Origin: Symbiodinium natans
Lineage: Eukaryota > Sar > Dinophyceae > Suessiales > Symbiodiniaceae
Length of the DNA stretch: 64,000 nt
NCBI GenBank assembly: GCA_905221605.1
Contig: CAJNDS010002327.1
Coordinates: 65,001-129,000, forward strand
Direction of reading: 5' to 3'
Shown: positions 37,301 to 49,462 of the stretch, one piece after another
Numbering within the stretch: the first letter of the stretch is position 1
Layout of the letters: every line of letters starts with the position of its first letter
Position numbers and translations under genes: made by a program
Notes under the pieces: model-generated
Told to the model about the DNA's origin: nothing
Databases searched by the model: none
What the model saw: only the letters and a program-made list of their open reading frames with translations

Positions 37301-38930
37301 CTCCCCCCCACTACACCCCCCAAATGACCCTCCACCCCCCCCCCCCCCCAACCCGAAGCTTTCAAGGACTAAGCTTGTGTTAACCACGGACAACTCCGTG
37401 ATGATTTTAGACAGCCCAGGAGTGCTCCATGCGTCGAGGCCCAAGACCCGGCTGAAAGCCGCCCCAACCCAAGAAGCCCTCGAATGGGGTTATTGGGGAT
37501 ATTCCCCTGCACTTTGATACGTTGTAAGAGGTGTTCCACCTCGAGCTCGCTTGCAGAAAGTTTGACAGCCAATCTCGGAGATGTTGGAGGCGATGATTGG
37601 AAATGTTCGGAGCGGGACAACTCCCCCGTGTGGGTCTGCGATTCCCGAGCCTGCGACCACCCCCATTCCGTGCTGGCAGGTGGGTGACTGATGGAGGTTG
37701 GACAGGATGCTCCATATTGCTGAACTCAAGCCTAACGAATCAGACAGCCCCAGTCACCTGGCACTTCGTCTGACCGGTTGGCTTTACTAGGTACACGAAC
37801 GACAAGATCTGCAAGGGTTTCTTTGCGACCCATGCCCACAAGCCCCGAACAGGACAGTCAGTTTACCATCTTTGCTGTAGCCTTTTCGTGAAACATGCCC
37901 GGAAGCAACGCTGTTGATGAAGCACACCAAGCAACCATGGCTATACCGACCGGGCAAGCCGAAGCCCACCGACGGGATCCATAAACGCGTCAGAGTACCA
38001 GAGACAGGGTCTGGCAGGTTCACCCATGTCCGAAGTGGAAGGGTCTTTGCGCACAATGGAGGTACTGGCAACAACGGCAACCAACACTGCGATGCAGCAC
38101 GAAAGGGTGGGGGGGGGTCCAGCTTGGCATGTGCGAACTGGGAGAATGCTGGCGGGCGTCGCTCTCAACAGCGTCCTCGCCATAAGGGTCTTGGGGAGCA
38201 CTCTCAGATACCCACCACCTTCTCCTCGCGGTTGCAACTTGGCGCTGCCTTTTTGCATCTTTTTGCCTAAAAAAAGAGAGAGAACTTCGCCTGGCCGACC
38301 GGCACCCGGGAGCACATAATGCGTCAGGACCGACCATGATGGACGGACACTAGTCTCATGGTTTAAGCCGAGCAGGGTCTAGGGCTGAGCCGATGTTTCG
38401 GTACAGGCTCACACCCGGAATGGCAGATTCGAGAATTTCGACCCCCCATTGATGGATTCGCCTTCGGTCTGTGCGAAAAGGCTGCCGTGCATGACTTGTG
38501 CGGCTCAGTGCCGCGGCATCGTCACAACAATTAGTGTTGCAACGCAAAACATCCTACTACACTAACTTGGCACTATTTGCGCATGTACGGAACACAGTTT
38601 GACACTGCTATTGCGGTTCACCTGTCCAGGCATTGCCCCACCCGCCAGCCTCTAGGTTGGGTGCCCACGCAGCAGCGCAGCTCCGCAGTGCCGCAGCTGC
38701 TGGTGCCGAGCCCTCAAGGCCTTGAGATCACCACCGCTTTGCGAGCCTATGAAAATGTGTGGCAGTGTGGGTGACTGAAACGCTGTCTGCAATCTGACTG
38801 TTGTTTCGTGATGGAATGTGCCACCGTCCGAGTAGCACCACACAGGGCACCGCACTGCCATAGCCAATGCCAGCGCATTCACTCCTCCTAAAATGTGGTG
38901 ATGAAGAGGTGAATCATGACATCCCTGCAC
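34330..38930. other. Region with no secure exon
   Basis: Long frames on both strands between 35.9 and 36.8 kb overlap each other and cannot be told apart by eye. A minus frame near 35.55-35.70 (GVGFAESMSDTKP) is a weak exon candidate. Small (CA)n at 35745-35763 and a poly-C tract at about 37338-37350. Confidence 0.4.
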
Positions 38931-38941
38931 GCGATGCCCTG

Positions 38942-39155
38942 GGAACTCCTCGAATGTCCAAGACAAATTGAGGTGACCTTGCCAAGCCCGCCAGCAGCGC
39001 CTCGGCTTCATGGGTCGTTGCGCTGACTGACATGCACGAGTGTTGACATGCCAAATCTGCCAAAACCTGCCGAAGCGCCCCCAGGCCAGTGGCCAGCACT
39101 GACGGAGCCCCGGCGCCATCCTCTGCGATGCGGAGCAGCTCGGCCTCGAGCGTCG
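38942..39155 (-). CDS. Helical-repeat protein exon
   Basis: About 70 codons, LEAELLRIAEDGAGAPSVLA followed by Leu/Ala-rich amphipathic helices (ALRQVLADLACQ, EAEALLAGLARS), ending at a GT donor after DIRG. Composition is typical of alpha-solenoid proteins. Family assignment to the RAP class is by association with exons at 43.5 and 47 kb. Confidence 0.6.
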
Positions 39156-39330
39156 GCAGAGCTCAGCGCAGCATATCGCAGCGTGCAGATCGGACTCGTA
39201 CTCATGCATCACGAAGCTCGTCATAGAATGTCATAGAGACTTAAGAGTCTTGAATAGTCTTAGGCACGCTTTCAATGGCATGCACTTTCTGCTTTAGCTT
39301 CGGCTCTTTGCCGCGATCGTGAAAATTCAC

Positions 39331-39436
39331 GTGAGGCCCAGGCCAGCAGCTGCAGAGACTCCGAGGCATCCAAGGGTGTTGGCAGAACCGCATGAATGGC
39401 GGAAGCGGCGGCAGCACTCTCGGCGATCTCGGCGTC
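39331..39436 (-). CDS. Helical-repeat protein exon
   Basis: Acceptor CCTTTTGAG|GAC, phase 0, DAEIAESAAAASAIHAVL then PTPLDASESLQLLAWAS, ending C|GTGAAT in phase 1. The SLQLLAWAS step matches the (A/W)A(W/Y)A core of the class. Confidence 0.68.
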
Positions 39437-39482
39437 CTCAAAAGGAAGGACTGGCACGACGTGGAATACCAATCACAAGCTC

Positions 39483-39700
39483 AGTAAATTCTGCTGCGCA
39501 GCACTCCAGCCGCCTTGGCACAAGATCTGCAAGAGCCTTGCCGTGTCTGGGAACATCGTCGTGCCGCAGTGGCAAATGGCTCTGGGATGGCCTCGAGAAC
39601 GCCCCGACATCTTCCCAATCAGTGTAAAGCTGAGGCAACGCGCCAGACTGGCCCGGTCCTCAGCAAGCCGGCCCCAAAGTTGTGCTGCGAGAAGTGCATG
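39483..39700 (-). CDS. Probable helical-repeat exons, frame change inside
   Basis: Two minus frames each look coding in turn: AAQLWGRLAEDRASLARCLS on the right and HGKALADLVPRRLECCAAEF on the left. A short intron between them is likely, but I could not fix it. Confidence 0.45.
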
Positions 39701-39749
39701 TGACCTTCGCGTGCCGAAATTCACCCAAGAGCTCTAATGGCTATGTCTC

Positions 39750-40035
39750 TCATTCCCGCCACTGCCTCTCCGCTGCCGCTAGCAGAGCCGACCAGGCCGC
39801 AATGTCAGGGGCACTCCGGCAGCAAAGCCGGCCTGGGATCTCCCTGCCCCGCTGTCTGGAGAAAAGGATACAAGCCCCAGCAATCCCAGCAAGCCCTCTG
39901 CCCAAGCGGAGAAAGCCCCTTTGTTTGTGCCTCAGGCTGCGACAGGCATCTTCCAGCCTTCCAACTTTGCAGAAGAGGCGAACTGCTGATGCCAGTTCCT
40001 GTCGCGCGAGCATAGAATTTCTGAATCTGACTTTG
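39750..40035 (-). CDS. Helical-repeat protein exon(s)
   Basis: A frame open for about 95 codons with ARQELASAVRLFCKVGRLED at the right and APDIAAWSALLAAAERQW at the left, both like PPR-type helix pairs. An intron may start at the GC donor after ACRSL. Confidence 0.5.
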
Positions 40036-40999
40036 ATGCTCAATTAATCTCAGTTTCCTGACAAGCTACTGCCACACTTGGACAGAGCGACTCCTCAGGA
40101 TGCAGCAGCTTCTCGGACAGCTCAGATAGTCCACCTTGGAGATTCCCGCAGGCGCTGATGAAAGTTCTACAACCCAAGAATGTTCTTCGTCTGCGCAGCA
40201 TGTTTCATGCGGTGATTACAAGCCATGGCACTTCCCAAGAGCGAGGTCAATTCCTCCTAACAAGTCAGCAAAAAGGCACACACAAATCCGGCGACCCTTC
40301 CGAAGCCGGCTCACTCAGCTTCCTTCAAGGAAAGGAACCTGCTTGAATTGGACGGTTCCAGCCGACCCCTCACGCTCTCATCACATACATCTATCTGCGG
40401 ACTCATAAGAATAAGAGAATTCACTTCCAGGGGTTCAAGTTATCCCAGTGTCTGTCGTCGCCATCCTCGCGTTCCAGGCACGGAGTTTCGAAAACAGTGC
40501 TGACAGCGAGGACCCTGACACCGGTTTTGATACCATTGACCCTGCTCTGGTGAGCATCATCGGACTTACGTTTTTCAACATTCTTGGAAAACGAGCAGAC
40601 GGAGCTACAAGCCAACAAGGTTAGCATCATCGACACCTTTGGCTTCACAAGGGATACGCACATGCGCCACAGCTTGGGGCCCTTGTGTGTCATGTGGGCC
40701 CCTGTCTCCCTAGCGGTCTCGTCAATTTCGCTGTGGGGTAAGGGCTCAGGAGTCTGCGGCATGGCCCCGAGCGCAGCCTTGTTAAAAGGTGGACAAGGAT
40801 GGCCCAGTCGCCGAAGGATTCAGTCTCAACTTCATGCCCTGTCTCTTTAGCTTGAAATCCTTGTGCTCGAAATTGCCGTTCGAATGCTCCACATCTTGTT
40901 CATCGGCTTTCGCCGAGCCAAGGATACCTTACAAAACACAGCGCAACCATGCGGTTTGAGAGTAGAACATGCGCCAGTTGTCACAGCGAAGATGGGATT

Positions 41000-41080
41000 T
41001 GAAGTGTGCCTCTTTCTTCGCACAGCACCACCAGGCCAGAGAGCAGGTTGATGAGGCATTGGACATCCAACTCTGAAATC
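41000..41080 (-). CDS. Helical-repeat protein exon
   Basis: Acceptor GTTTGTGTCGCAG|G, phase 2, reads ISELDVQCLINLLSGLVVLC. It joins the exon at 41177-41295 through a split Arg codon and a 96-base GT-AG intron. Left end approximate. Confidence 0.62.
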
Positions 41081-41176
41081 CTGCGACACAAACGTTCAAT
41101 GGCTGATGCACTGGCACGGCTTTCAGCATGGACTCCATCGCCATGTAAGTCAACAATGACTTGACAGATGCTTCAC

Positions 41177-41295
41177 CTGTGCGACGCGACTTGGGCCATG
41201 TCCTCAGCTCGGAAGCAGTGTCGAAGCTCAGATAAGATTGGTCGAACACAGTCTTCGGCGCAGCTGCTCTGATCGATGCAATGCCATGCCCGTTT
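41177..41295 (-). CDS. Helical-repeat protein exon
   Basis: Reads CVRPILSELRHCFRAEDMAQ then VASH, ending AG|GTGAAG. The FxAEDMAQVAS step matches the FxPQDLANxAW pattern of RAP-class repeats. Confidence 0.6.
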
Positions 41296-41874
41296 CTGCA
41301 ATGGCTCTTGCGACACAACCCCATCCGAACGACACTTTCTCAAAATGCTTGTGACTGTGAATAGCATTAGCACCCCGTGCAGAGATCGGTTGGGAATGAT
41401 GGGGGACACATGGACATCCTGCAGCCAGAGATGCTCCGACCAGAGCCTTCGGCACATGCTCTCCACTCATCAGTCAGCATATCACTCTGCGATCTGGACG
41501 TGAAAGAAAACGGAAGAAAACCGAGCCTCGTCCTCCAAGCGGATCTTTCCGAAGCCCCAGCAAACCGCACCTGTCAGGGCTTGGCCCTCAGAACCCCATT
41601 CGTTGAGGGATGCTCAAGATTGACTGGATGGCGTGACAGTCCAAGAGCTCCCATACATGTCTGGGCACACAGCTCATCGGGTCGATAACGCCACAAACGG
41701 CCACCCTTGCACTCCTCGGACTCAGCAAGCATGAATGATGAATGTGTCGCAACCAAGCAGCGCAAGGCAGAAGCATCTCAAACAACTCCGCATAAACTCG
41801 TCCTTTTCTTCTTCCCCATAAGTATATATATATATATACATATATGGGATTACGTTACTGGCCTCTGGCTCTGC

Positions 41875-41956
41875 TTCTTCTTCTTCTTCTTCTTCTTCTT
41901 CTTCTTCTTCTTCTTCTTCTTCTTCTTCTTCTTCTTCTTCTTCTTCTTCTTCTTCT
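41875..41956. repeat. (TTC)27 microsatellite
   Basis: About 82 bases of uninterrupted TTC on the plus strand, a pure pyrimidine tract able to form triplex DNA. Confidence 0.98.
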
Positions 41957-42060
41957 CAGTGGCTATGGGGATCCCGCGCAAGCTGCGCTCAGGATAGATC
42001 GAGTGGTCTATTTCGGGTGCGGGCGCGCAGTGGGGATGGGGTGGGTGAAGCGCCTCTCCA

Positions 42061-43340
42061 CAACACAGACACACAGACACACAGACACACAGACACAGAC
42101 ACACAGACACACAGACACACAGACACACAGACACACAGACACACAGACACACAGACACACAGACACACAGACACACAGACACACAGACACACAGACACAC
42201 AGACACACAGACACACAGACACACAGACACACAGACACACTGACACACTGACACACTGACACACTGACACACTGACACACTGACACACTGACACAAACTG
42301 AAACAAACTGACACAAACTGACACAAACTGACACAAACTGACACAAACTGACACAAACTGACACAAACTGACACAAACTGACACAAACTGACACAAACGA
42401 ACACAAACGAACACAAACGAACACAAACGAACACAAACGAACACAAACGAACACAAACGAACACAAACGAACACAAACGAACACAAACGAACACAAACGA
42501 ACACAAACGAACACAAACTAACACAAACTAACACAAACTAACACAAACTAACACAAACTAACACAAACTAACACAAACTAACACAAACTAACACAAACTA
42601 ACACAAACTAACACAAACTAACACAAACTAACACAAACTAACACAAACGAACACAAACGAACACAAACGAACACAAACGAACACAAACGAACACAAACGA
42701 ACACAAACGAACACAAACGAACACAAACGAACACAAACGAACACAAACGAACACAAACGAACACAAACGAACACAAACGAACACAAACGAACACAAACGA
42801 ACACAAACGAACACAAACGAACACAAACGAACACAAACGAACACAAACGAACACAAACGAACACAAACGAACACAAACGAACACAAACGAACACAAACGA
42901 ACACAAACGAACACAAACGAACACAAACGAACACAAACGAACACAAACGAACACAAACGAACACAAACGAACACAAACGAACACAAACGAACACAAACGA
43001 ACACAAACGAACACAAACGAACACAAACGAACACAAACGAACACAAACGAACACAAACGAACACAAACTAACACAAACTAACACAAACTAACACAAACTA
43101 ACACAAACTAACACAAACTAACACAAACTAACACAAACTAACACAAACTAACACAAGCTAACACAAGCTAACACAAGCTAACACAAGCTAACACACTAAC
43201 ACACTAACACGCTAACACGCTAACACACTAACCCACTAACACACTAACACACTAACACACTAACACACTAACACACTAACACACTAACACACTAACACAC
43301 TAACACACTAACACACTAACACACTAACACACTAACATTA
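42061..43340. repeat. Block-structured minisatellite, mostly 10-base ACACAAACNN units
   Basis: Order on the plus strand: ACAGACAC (42064-42240), TGACACAC (42241-42290), ACACAAACTG (to about 42390), ACACAAACGA (to about 42515), ACACAAACTA (to about 42645), ACACAAACGA again (to about 43065), ACACAAACTA, ACACAAGCTA, then ACACTAAC (43196-43335). Lies between exons 43531-43678 and 41177-41295, so probably intronic. The open frames in it (RLCSFVFVCV) are repeat artefacts. Confidence 0.97.
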
Positions 43341-43530
43341 GCACTAGCACTGACACTAACACTGACACTAACACTAACACTGACACGAACACTAGAACAC
43401 TAACACTAATATTAGCACTAACACTCACACTATATCTCACTCTCACTCTCACTCTCCCTGCTTTCCCTCTCTCCCGCTCTCTATATATACATGTTACAAA
43501 TCTATTATTGTATGTGCTGCGTAGGCTCAC

Positions 43531-43678
43531 GGGCCATCGCTTGCCAAGCACAAGGATTCGAGACATCCAGGACAGCATATGCCCACGCGCAGTTTGCGAT
43601 GTACTGGGCCTCCAAGGACATGTGAGTCAATTGCAGCACACATTTGCACAACGACGAGGTAACGAGGTACTGCATGTC
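43531..43678 (-). CDS. RAP/octotricopeptide-type repeat exon
   Basis: Acceptor GTGCTCTGGAG|GAC, phase 0, to C|GTGAGC, phase 1: a clean 148-base exon. It reads DMQYLVTSSLCKCVLQLTHM, then EAQYIANCAWAYAVLDVS. IANCAWAYAVL is the signature helix of the degenerate repeats found beside RAP domains in organellar RNA-binding proteins of alveolates and algae. Role in mitochondrial or plastid RNA is inferred. Confidence 0.75.
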
Positions 43679-45099
43679 CTCCAGAGCACAAACAGTGCAA
43701 TTTGGTGTTTCGCTTGCAACTGCTTGCAATTGTTTGTCATCGTTTGCAACAGTCGCCTGAACCTGAAGGGGTGCACAGCAAGTCGTCACGGATGCGTTAG
43801 TCATCATGCCCCACAATGCCGAGCAGTTTGCGGGCAACTGTCCAACTGGACGTGTCTCGCACGGAAAGCACCTGCCTCAAAAACGCTTGCATGACGTGCA
43901 ATGAAATCCTTGGACGGACCACTGAAGGTCTCAGGCACAACATGCACATGCCCAACATGTGGCCACCACAGTTTTGCAACACGGCTGTTCCTGATGCCAT
44001 GCCACAGAAAGCTCTGCGAACAGGGGTTCGTGGGCCACCCGCGCCACGGCGAAGGCCCAGGCCATTTGTGCGGCCTGGGAGTTATATACCATAATTGGAC
44101 CATAATGTGAGTCACATGTACATTCTGGAAAGACGCATCACAGTACATCACGCATTTACTTAAACTGACTTTCTGTCAATCCATCAAAGTGTGCGAGAGC
44201 GTGAAGATTGTGAAGACACTCTGCAAGCAGGCTGAACTGGCACGAGAACAATCGTCAGCTCTGAAATGAGATATGGACCATCTCGGCCGAGTAGCGCTTC
44301 ACAAAATGGCAGGAGACCTAACAAACAGCACAGAACAACAGAAACCGTTCTTCGCCATGGCAACACGCTCTCAGAATACTGTGAGGGACGGCGCAGCGAA
44401 CATGTGGAGCAACAGGGAACAACCAACAGAGCCGAAAGTATGCGCAAAGACAGAAAATGCGCAAAACGTCAGCGCGCCATCAAGTTCCAACCCGGTGACC
44501 GGGCCGACAATGGTGGCGTCACACATGCCGGTGCTACAAACAAACCACGACGGTCGCACACAGGAGGTCTGCCTCACTGCATTGTTTCGTACAAGAAGCC
44601 TTCGACAGGACATGCTGTCATGGTTATTTCGGCAGCCAGTCGAATCAGACTAATCAGCCTGGCTTCTACGGATCTGTTTGTTTCGACTCGTTCCTTCATC
44701 AGATGTTCTAATTTGTGTCAAGCGAAGAAGTCTTTCGCGATCAGAACTTTGCTCCCCAATCAGAAGTCCCGTGCCCACTTTAAACTTAATTTCACGAACT
44801 TCTGTAATATCCCATCAGACTCACCTGCTGCAGGCGTTAATTACGTAAGTCTTTCAGGATTCTCCAATCCTTACATCGATGCCCGGGAGGCTCAGATCCA
44901 GTGTGCGGTAAACGGGAGTGGTGCGGCTCAAAACCTCAGACGGTCTCAGAGGAAACAATGTGAACATTCTTGGGCTCTGGCCGTGTGACTTGCAAGCTTG
45001 TCGAAAAGCTCCTCATTCCATCTGATTTCAACTCGGGCTGCTTGCGATAAGATGTACTCAAGTGTATCCAACAGTTTGACCCGAATGACAAGGCTGCCG

Positions 45100-45240
45100 C
45101 TTCACATGACTCGCCAGTTCAGAGGAGATATTTGCCTGCGCAACCCTCAGCTCAATGGACCGAGGTTCAAAGTCCACCGCGTCGGCACGAGCCATTGCCT
45201 CAATGGAACCGAAAAAGCTGGAAAAGGCAGCAAGCCGACG
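45100..45240 (-). CDS. Possible helical-repeat exon
   Basis: Frame RRRLAAFSSFFGSIEAMARA and on to FEPRSIELR is open and protein-like. Splice sites not fixed. Confidence 0.42.
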
Positions 45241-46950
45241 CCTGACAAACTGGATCCAAGGCGCACAAGCCATGAAGGATCTTAACTTGCCAAGGCACCC
45301 AGCACAGGCTGGTGACGTCGAAGTCCGCAAAGTCATGGACTTGGGCGAGACCGCGCCTGTCCCAATGCTGCAGTCCAATAGAACAGTAACAGGGGGAAGC
45401 TTTTTTCCAGGCGCCTTGCTATTGCCGTGAAAAGCTCAGAGTCCTTCACTTCGAGGCGAGCCTTCCAAAAAGTTTCTTACACACGAACTGGCATACCGGA
45501 TGCCACAAACACTCGCATTTTTTCTCGAATGGTTCTTCAAAGGTTAACACCAATCCTTCGGAAAGAATACTTCAGCTTGCTCTTTCAAAAAGCACTGATG
45601 TTTAGTGGGCGGGGGGGTGTTTAGATCGCCGGCGCCAGCGGATCGGACGTTGGCTCTCGCCACCTGGGCAAGGCACCCGTTTTGGCTCAACATCGCGATG
45701 TGCGGACCCGAACCCCGGACCCCCCGGACCGACCCCCACCCGGACCTTGTCCAAACCCGGACCCGGACCCGGCCCGGCACAAAGCGAGCCATCCAAAAGC
45801 CATCAAAGCCAAAAAGCAGGATAGCATGAGCCTGCCACGGTTTTCGCGACACAGAGCGACACAAGCCTCACAACATGCGCGGAAGATAGGCTGGAGATGC
45901 ACGACCACGACTTCAAGTGCGGAACGTACGCGGGGCGCGAGATTCGGCACCCTCCGAACGATGCAAACCACGTTCCGGGAGCCTCCAAAAGCCCCAGAAG
46001 ATGCACGCTCCTAGGCGCGTGCGTCGCGCACGTGCCTCGTGCGGCATCAGCAATCTAAACCCCCCTAGTATTGACGCTGGAACTCCCGAGTGTTGGCACC
46101 CTGCTTTGCGAAGAATGCCTCCAAAAAAAGACTACGAGGATTCCAACCGGTTATGGTCTTTCAAAGTATGCCCCAGGAAACAATTGAATCAATGCTTTCG
46201 TTGGGACGAGTGTGCAGATCAACATAGCTCGACAAGCACACCGCGATGTAAGTTTCCTGGGATTCACCGGCTTTCTGGTTTACCACTGCTATGCGTTTAA
46301 CTTTCGTTGATGTACCTAGGTTCTTTGACCCTGTCACGCCAAGAAGCGAAAACCAAGGCGATGTTGGCCAGACACTGGGGTGTAAGATCCTGATCAGGGG
46401 TATTTCATGTTCATCTGGCGTGACTGAAAACCACGAGCTGTCTACTGGGGTGTCAGCTCCTGACATCTTCATGGCTGACCAAATTCCAAGTTCAAATCAG
46501 CAAGCGATGCTTGTTGTCGTTTTGCACACCCTCTTCCTGCATCAGTCGCATCGTGGTGCTTGAAATCTCCATACACATCGCAGGACTTCCACTCTCGGCC
46601 ATCCCGAATGCCCATGCGATCCTTCGCTGGTCTTCTCATACAACATTGATCACAGATAAAGGCTAGGCATTTCCGTTGCTCAGGGCCCTAGGTCCTAGCT
46701 TGAGTACATGCACAAAGTCGCACGACAGCGGGATGCATACGTCACCTCCACATAAGAGCCTTGCTCTTTGTCGTGACACAAGAGACAAAAGAGCTTTGTT
46801 TGCATGACAAAGTGCATCGAAAGGTCCACGGGGCGCGCCTCGTGAACCTCCACAATACGGACTCGCATTCAATACCCAGACTCGCCATGCCGTGCAACTC
46901 TGAAAAGACAGACGAAACACTCTGAAGGTAATAGCCCACACAAGCCATGC

Positions 46951-47030
46951 CTTGCGCTGCACGGACGCCCCCATGGCTGTCCAAAAGTCTGGAACCTGCT
47001 TCACCATGTCCAACTTCGTGAAGGCCCAAC
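46951..47030 (-). CDS. RAP/octotricopeptide-type repeat exon
   Basis: Acceptor GTCTCTGGCAG|GT, phase 1, WAFTKLDMVKQVPDFWTAMG then ASVQRK, ending AAG|GCATGG, a GC donor in phase 0. It joins 47409-47457 in frame to give KICCLPSWAFTKLDMV, a full repeat core. Confidence 0.76.
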
Positions 47031-47408
47031 CTGCCAGAGACAGGACATGCTGGGCATACTTGAACACCCGTAGCTGAACTGTGTGCAAAAGATGATTGCA
47101 CGCGCTACAACAAGATTGAAAACAGGGCAATACAGAACACCAGTTGCACGGATGACTTGACCTGATGTAGCTCATGCACATGTATTGCAAGGCTCTGCAG
47201 GTTCAAGAACATGCGCGCATGCTCCCTTCCATCCTGTTGGCATAGCTTCGGTGAGTCAGGTATACGAAATGTACGAAGTACGCAAATGAAACACTCTGAA
47301 GCACCAACACTCGTGGAGACCGTGGATCCACACACTCACGCTTAGAAGAACTACCCACAAGCCTGAGCCTCGATTGGTCAGAAACTGATATCAGCTGATC
47401 ATACCAAC

Positions 47409-47457
47409 TGGGCAAGCAGCAGATCTTGGCGATGTCTGTTGGACCGAATTGCACCGC
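47409..47457 (-). CDS. RAP/octotricopeptide-type repeat exon
   Basis: Acceptor CGTGGCAG|GCG, phase 0, AVQFGPTDIAKICCLP, then A|GTTGGT in phase 1. FGPTDIAKICC corresponds to the FxPQDLANxAW half of the repeat. Confidence 0.74.
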
Positions 47458-47643
47458 CTGCCACGAAGTTGTCCAAATTGCCAGAAAACTAAGACAAAGG
47501 ACATGCTTAACAAATGGCTCGACGTCGAACTTGAAACTTCCACTGCCTTCTTTGTCGACTCCGACGCAAGGTCGAGCAGCAAGGCCTCCTAAAGGAAGAT
47601 GCATGAAGATGCGAGTCAACTCGATTGCGCGGCCCTCCCGGAC

Positions 47644-47700
47644 CTCTCTCCAGGCCAATTTGGCGCTGGCGTACGCCACCATTGACAGGCCACGCGGCTC
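47644..47700 (-). CDS. RAP/octotricopeptide-type repeat exon
   Basis: Acceptor CACAACGAG|GAG to GAG|GTCCGG, both phase 0, 19 codons EPRGLSMVAYASAKLAWRE. LSMVAYASAKLAW is again the repeat core. Confidence 0.7.
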
Positions 47701-48450
47701 CTCGTTGTGCGGTGAGGTGACAAACCGCTTGCAAGACTGCATTGACAATAGAACCAGCAGCGACTAGCTTGCCGCGAAGCATCCAAATTCGCAACAACCT
47801 GTCCAGGGCCATCACTGCATCATGTCATTCACATATGGCAGAACGTGACTCGGAGCCTGGCCTGCATTGAACGGGGCCTCTACTCGCCATACTTACATTT
47901 TCAGAGGTTTTTTCCGGAAACCCTGAAGGCACCTGGAGGAGCCTCTCCTGCAAGGCCTCCCAAGCAGGCTGCCCAGATAGAGACCTCTCACAAAATGCCG
48001 GGGGGATGGCGGGAGTGATGTAAAATTCCAGATCCGTTCCAAGTGTGACAAAGCCCTTTCTCAGAAAGAAACGACTTCTCTTCGCCCTTCACGAAATCGC
48101 CCGGGCAGGCCCTTTTGTAGCCAAACAAACACCTCGCCCCCATTCAATGAACAAGCCATGCTGCCCATGCCTCTTGCTACTTTCGCAGTACTTTCTCGCG
48201 GCTTCCGTCTTCTCTGCATGCTTTATGGATATTAGGCAACCCTAGCGCAAAATTCCGTAAACACTTTCACAAATGTTCTGCTTAATGATGCCTCACCATT
48301 ACGGGCTTTCGCCAACCCCCCTTCAAACTTGCGAATGTCCACTACATATGTATCCGCCGACGAGGAGCCGTGACCTACCAGCTTAACTACTCCCATGCCT
48401 TGAAGCTCTCGATAGCCTTCCCCAGCGCCACAACCGAGAAGGTGATGCTT

Positions 48451-48556
48451 GGGTTTAGGGTTTAGGGTTTAGGGTTTAGGGTTTAGGGGTTTAGGGGTTT
48501 AGGGGTTTAGGGGTTTAGGGGTTTAGGGTTTAGGGTTTAGGGTTTAGGGTTTGGGG
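48451..48556. repeat. Interstitial telomere-type tract (TTTAGGG / TTTAGGGG)
   Basis: About four TTTAGGG units, then five TTTAGGGG units, then four TTTAGGG units. Flanks are ordinary sequence. The TTTAGGG telomere repeat is known from dinoflagellates and plants. Confidence 0.95.
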
Positions 48557-49462
48557 TTTATGTGTGCCCCTCTGGGGAGTTTTGTCTCTGATAAACGTTT
48601 ACCCAGATTACCCTTTCAAACCCCAGACCTCCCCGAGACCTCGTTTTGTCATTTTTTGCGCCATAGCCACACGTCAAGCGGCCCAGGTACACACAACTCA
48701 AGGCCCGCACGCCAGCATCCACCCCCGCTATTTGCCCCCCGCTATTGGCCCCCCGTGCACCGTGACCGACAGCAGAATCTCGGCAAACACCCCCTCAATC
48801 TGGATGCACCCTCACACTGGACATTCCCCAAGAAAGTTTCACGGAACAGGGGATAAACCCTAGAATGCTTCCAAGGTCCAGAATGCTATGTTAGCTCTCT
48901 AACCGAAATACCCTACACGCCCGAAGACCTTTAACATTTTAGTACCAGCACCACTCAATGCTGACCGACCCCGGGGACATGGACAGCCGGGGTGGCTTTT
49001 CAGGAAGTTGTGGGGATCCTGAACCCCGACGCACCAAAAACGCTGCCCTCAACCCCTTGTCAGGCGAGGCTCCCCAGCCGAGGCGGGCCGTGTGGCGACG
49101 ACTTTTTTTGGGCAAGTTTCAGCACCACCCCCAACCCAGAAACACCTAGGGACAAGCTTTGCTAGCAGATCCACCCTGAACAGGTTCGGCCTGTCATCCG
49201 CCAACTTCGCACCAGTGCAGAATGCGATGACCAGGCTGCCTTCGTCGAAGTGTACAAGGCCCTCCTGGGCGAGAGAAACATTCATCGTATGCAAACACAT
49301 CTGCTTTCCTTGATGTCCACAGCATTCAAACTCATTGCCGGCCAGCAATCGCGGCAAATTCAGACAGCTGGCTTGAGCATGGTTTCTATGATCTTCGATA
49401 GTTGGTTTGATTTTGGCTTTGTGGATCTGTATGGATAGCTTGAGTATGGTTTTGGTGAGGTT

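Noticed and set aside
41850-43084. Regular short repeats as a CRISPR array or as coding sequence
   Set aside because: Units are directly adjacent with no spacers, and Leu/Cys/Phe/Val frames exist in all phases. It is a eukaryotic minisatellite.
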